Source: Strigamia acuminata | Lineage: Eukaryota > Arthropoda > Chilopoda > Geophilomorpha > Linotaeniidae | Length of the DNA stretch: 64,000 nt | Reading direction: 5' to 3' | Assembly (NCBI GenBank): GCA_949358305.1 | Contig: OX442315.1 | Coordinates: 2,046,001-2,110,000, forward strand | In this document: one piece after another, positions 61,265-64,000 of the stretch | Position numbering within the stretch: the stretch's first letter is position 1 | Layout of the letters: each line of letters starts with the position of its first letter | Program-made: the position numbers and the translations under genes | The notes under the pieces: generated by a model | Databases searched by the model: none | What the model saw: the letters and a program-made list of their open reading frames with translations, nothing else | Told to the model about the DNA's origin: nothing

Positions 61265-61986
61265 TGTTGAGTTCTAATCGCAGTTGGGTGAGTGTTTGGA
61301 AAGCAGACTCCATCATTTAAGACTTGGCTTAAAACCATCAAACAATATGGCTGCCACTTTATTAGCAGTCTAGTAAAAGTGTGACCTCACACATAAACAA
61401 AGCAGGACAAATCCCCTGTGGATTACAGAATGAATCTCCAAGGATTCCAGAACATAAGCTATACAATGACTATAGAACAAATCACACAGGTACTAATAAG
61501 GCGCAGTATTTGGACCAGCACCGAAAAACCTCGAATGCGTGATACAACAACTCCTCGCTATCGTACACGGAACCAAACACTGCAAACGACGGTTTGCATT
61601 GATGCAACGACATGCTATTAACATTGGGTATTCGTCGTACACATTTAAACACAGGGCCAATGTGTAATAGCACTGGACCGCAGCTCAAACATCGCTCTTG
61701 GCGCGCTAAGTCAGAAACGCGCACCGTAAACAAGTCGTTATACGCGATCACTGTGGAAACTAATTCCCAACACAAACCAAATCGTGTGCAACCGTTGCGC
61801 CCGTTGCGCGTGTTTTTCTGTGATTCATTGTTTGCGACCGTTGTCGCTGTTTTCTTCATTCAAGTTCGTTATTCCTAGTTTAGCCTAATTTATTCTTAGT
61901 ACTAATTTATTGTAATTTATCAAATAAATTGTTTGTGTTCATCTTCACTTTACTTACTTGTATTTAATCATTTACCTCGAGACAAC
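61265..61986 (-). repeat. Candidate Copia-type 5' LTR, end uncertain
   Basis: The sequence begins TGTTGAG on the plus strand, next to the primer-binding site. A possible outer end is near 61986 (plus-strand ACAACA, TGTTGT on the element strand). No second LTR is found in the window, so the outer limit is a guess. Confidence 0.35.
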
Positions 61987-62488
61987 ACTTTAGCCCGATA
62001 TAAGTCTTATAAACGGCATTCACTTGCGTTATCTTATACTGTATAATAAAAAGCCGGATCGCAGCGCGTTGTTGTGAGACGCTGCATTCGCCTTCAAATT
62101 TTTTAAGATTATGTCAAAAGCGGTTTGGTTTTTTTTCTAATGACTGATTTGCAGGGCTAAATTTATGCATAAGCAAAATAAGCATTTGCTAAAGGTCCTC
62201 ACCTATCGAGGGCCCTGGAAGAAAATCTCCCAATTTTCCAGGAAAAAATGTTGTAATAATTTTGATGTTTTTGTTGTGAATGAATGTATTTAAATCAGAC
62301 CTATAATGTATATTTAACTTTTAAGTAATTTTTTTCTTTGTCACAGGTATTTATATTTAAAAAATCTAAAAAAAAAATTGTGCTTGGGAGCCTCGCAATA
62401 GTGTCATGCGGTTGAGGCGCGTCGTCTGCCGATCGCCTCAAACCAGCACAAATCTTATTGGAGTTGCTAAAATCTATCACTAGACAGT
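61987..62488. other. AT-rich DNA with a hAT-like end
   Basis: Mostly AT-rich. At 62152 the sequence CAGGGCTAAATTTATGCATA followed by AAGCAAAATAAGCATTTGCT and GGGCCCTGG resembles the end of non-autonomous hAT elements. No partner end or 8-bp duplication was confirmed. Confidence 0.3.
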
Positions 62489-62880
62489 GTGCGTGATGAT
62501 TGCATCACGGCCTGTTCAATTATGATTAACTGAGGGGGGAATCTGGTTATAAAAGAGCCACTTTGGCTCTGAGAACTCAGTCCATCCCGGGCTTCTAAAC
62601 GGTTAACAACAGCCAGCAATTGGCGTGGAGTGACCGTTTCCCTCCAATCTGAACTGAAATCAAAGTGTTAATCATATCTCTTAATTTATATGTATTTCAG
62701 GTTTAATTAGGTTTAGTTTTATAATTTGTATTCATGCTTTAGTTTTATGATTTATATTTAAAGAATAAAGAATACTGTTTTGTTTTCAACTCAAACTCTG
62801 ACTGTTCATTTCACTCTTAGTTATTAAATGATGTTTAGCAGTAAAATAGTAAACATTACGTGGTCCAATTAGGCCAAGCG
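62489..62880 (+). other. LTR-like promoter and poly(A) segment
   Basis: A purine tract GAGGGGGGAA (about 62532) precedes TATAAAAG (62548-62555), a GC-richer leader and then AATAAAGAAT (about 62765). This order is typical of a retrotransposon LTR. At the far end TTACGTGGTCC and GGGCCACGTAA (about 62857-62889) form a hairpin. A solo or truncated LTR is likely, but the boundaries are not defined. Confidence 0.35.
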
Positions 62881-64000
62881 GGCCACGTAACAATAGCTAA
62901 ATGCGGCCCTACCGATTTATATGAACAATATGAGGCATTTAAATTTTGTTTTTTAATGCATAAGTGATTTTTATTTAGACACAGGTGGTGCTGCATGAGG
63001 GCAGTGTCACAAATTAACATATTTGTAAAAAAATTTTATGGAATGCAAACACTCCAGTATCCTTGAGTTTCACTATATTAATCCGTTAAATCAGTGATGG
63101 TAAAACTTTTCGTAATTCAGCACCCCTTAGGTTCTCCAAATACTTTCTTGCACTCCCATGTTCAGTTGGACACCAGAGGACAAATTAAAGATCTCCCTGC
63201 AGTACAGCTACTTAAAGTTTGTCACCATTGCGGTTGTGGTAATCCCAAATTATCATAAATAAAAGGATTATCCCTAATGTTGTAATTTAGTAATAAAATA
63301 TTTAGTAATCAAAGAGTTTCAACAATATTTAGGGATCACAGGATGTAGCCCCTATGATTTCGGTGAGAACAGGAAAATCTGGGCTACAGGAAATGCTACG
63401 TCTTGTTAGCAAGAAGGAGAATTGTTGGTGATATTGTTTGGTGCGTCACCGTCAGGTGGCGTACATGATCATTTGAATAATTATATGTACACTAAACACA
63501 GAATAAATCCACTTCCTGTTTAACATGTAAATGCTATACACGTGCCTTACTTTTGTCTCCTACTCCATCACATGCAAATAACGTAAATTATTCCGGGTCG
63601 GAATAATTCCCATCTTGTCATAAAAATGTTTTCATTAAACTTAGAATTATTTCAGAGAACTTGGTCATTTATGTATAAGCCTTAGATTAAGCATCCGCGA
63701 TCTTATCTGTATAGAAAATAAGAAACGCGACACAGTGTAAAAACCGTTGAGATCTAATGACATTAGCATTGGCCAGGTTTATTTTCTGGATGATGTGGCC
63801 GTGGTATGGTCTAGGTAAAACTGTTGACCATAAGCAATTTCCGTTGCAATTTTCAGATTTGGAAGCCAAATACGGATCAAAGGTTTGTTATGCCCATTAG
63901 TGTGGTGGACAAACTTGAAACAACTGCACTGCACCCAAGATGTGAAGGTGATTGTGTGACATCATTTAAATTTTAAATGTCAATTTGTCATAACTTATTA
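62881..64000. other. AT-rich DNA, transposon fragments only
   Basis: No gene seen. CAGTGATGGTAAAACTTTTC at 63092 resembles a hAT terminal repeat. A perfect palindrome AATTATTCC-GGGTC-GGAATAATT lies at 63586-63608. A 60-codon frame at 63687-63869 on the minus strand has no support. Confidence 0.35.

Noticed and set aside
62397-62460. tRNA-derived SINE head
   Set aside because: The region has a vague tRNA-like look, but no convincing A-box and B-box pair at the right spacing.

Overview
This looks like a chromosome segment from an arthropod (AT-rich, genes with short GT-AG introns, many transposon families and minisatellites) that carries the remains of an endogenous large nuclear DNA virus. 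The diagnostic viral gene is a PIF-1 homologue (the oral infectivity factor shared by baculoviruses, nudiviruses, hytrosaviruses and nimaviruses). It lies close to two unusual ~1000-residue single-pass membrane proteins that are paralogues of each other. I cannot name the host or the virus family. A nimavirus relative in a crustacean is one possibility, but the sequence alone does not decide it.

Layout. 0-28 kb: an unknown 229-aa gene (352-1041); a deleted Copia element inserted 4 bp after its stop codon (1046-2778); an intact 1025-aa membrane protein gene (3125-6202); then pif-1 on the minus strand, cut in two by a 13.5-kb Ty3/Gypsy retrotransposon (8341-21848). Removing the retrotransposon and one TAGT target duplication would leave pif-1 in frame, so the virus-derived gene was still open when the element landed. 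Next comes the second ~1000-aa membrane protein gene, broken by a frameshift (24128-27114). 27-33.5 kb: a six-exon RING-like zinc protein gene that starts only 130 bp from the viral gene; a small membrane ORF; a three-exon PPP1R15/GADD34-like eIF2-alpha phosphatase regulator; and an intronless FEM1-like ankyrin protein (CRL2 substrate receptor). 33.5-49.7 kb: mostly repeats. These are a 432-bp direct repeat pair, a 1.09-kb palindromic TA-flanked MITE, three tandem copies of a PolB-type mobile-element zinc-finger gene, a LINE relic, ~31-bp minisatellites, a thymidylate synthase pseudogene and a 398-bp MITE. 49.97-52.9 kb: a six-exon, 826-aa, helicase-less Dicer-like gene whose two RNase III domains have each lost catalytic acidic residues. 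53-56 kb: small membrane ORFs and a 179-aa unknown gene. 56.1-60.5 kb: related 46-bp and 50-bp minisatellite arrays. 60.5-64 kb: transposon debris, including a Copia-type primer-binding site.

The Gypsy element is unusually informative. It has LTRs that look identical, a textbook -1 frameshift signal between gag and pol, a primer-binding site close to the tRNA-Pro type, and a 921-aa third ORF that is not an envelope and whose ATG follows directly after a splice acceptor.

The most interesting hypothesis is that the window holds virus-associated, host-derived regulators: a catalytically defective mini-Dicer (RNA interference), a PPP1R15-like protein (translation shut-off), a FEM1-like ubiquitin-ligase receptor and a RING protein. 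Whether these belong to the virus insertion or to the surrounding host chromosome is not settled by this window.
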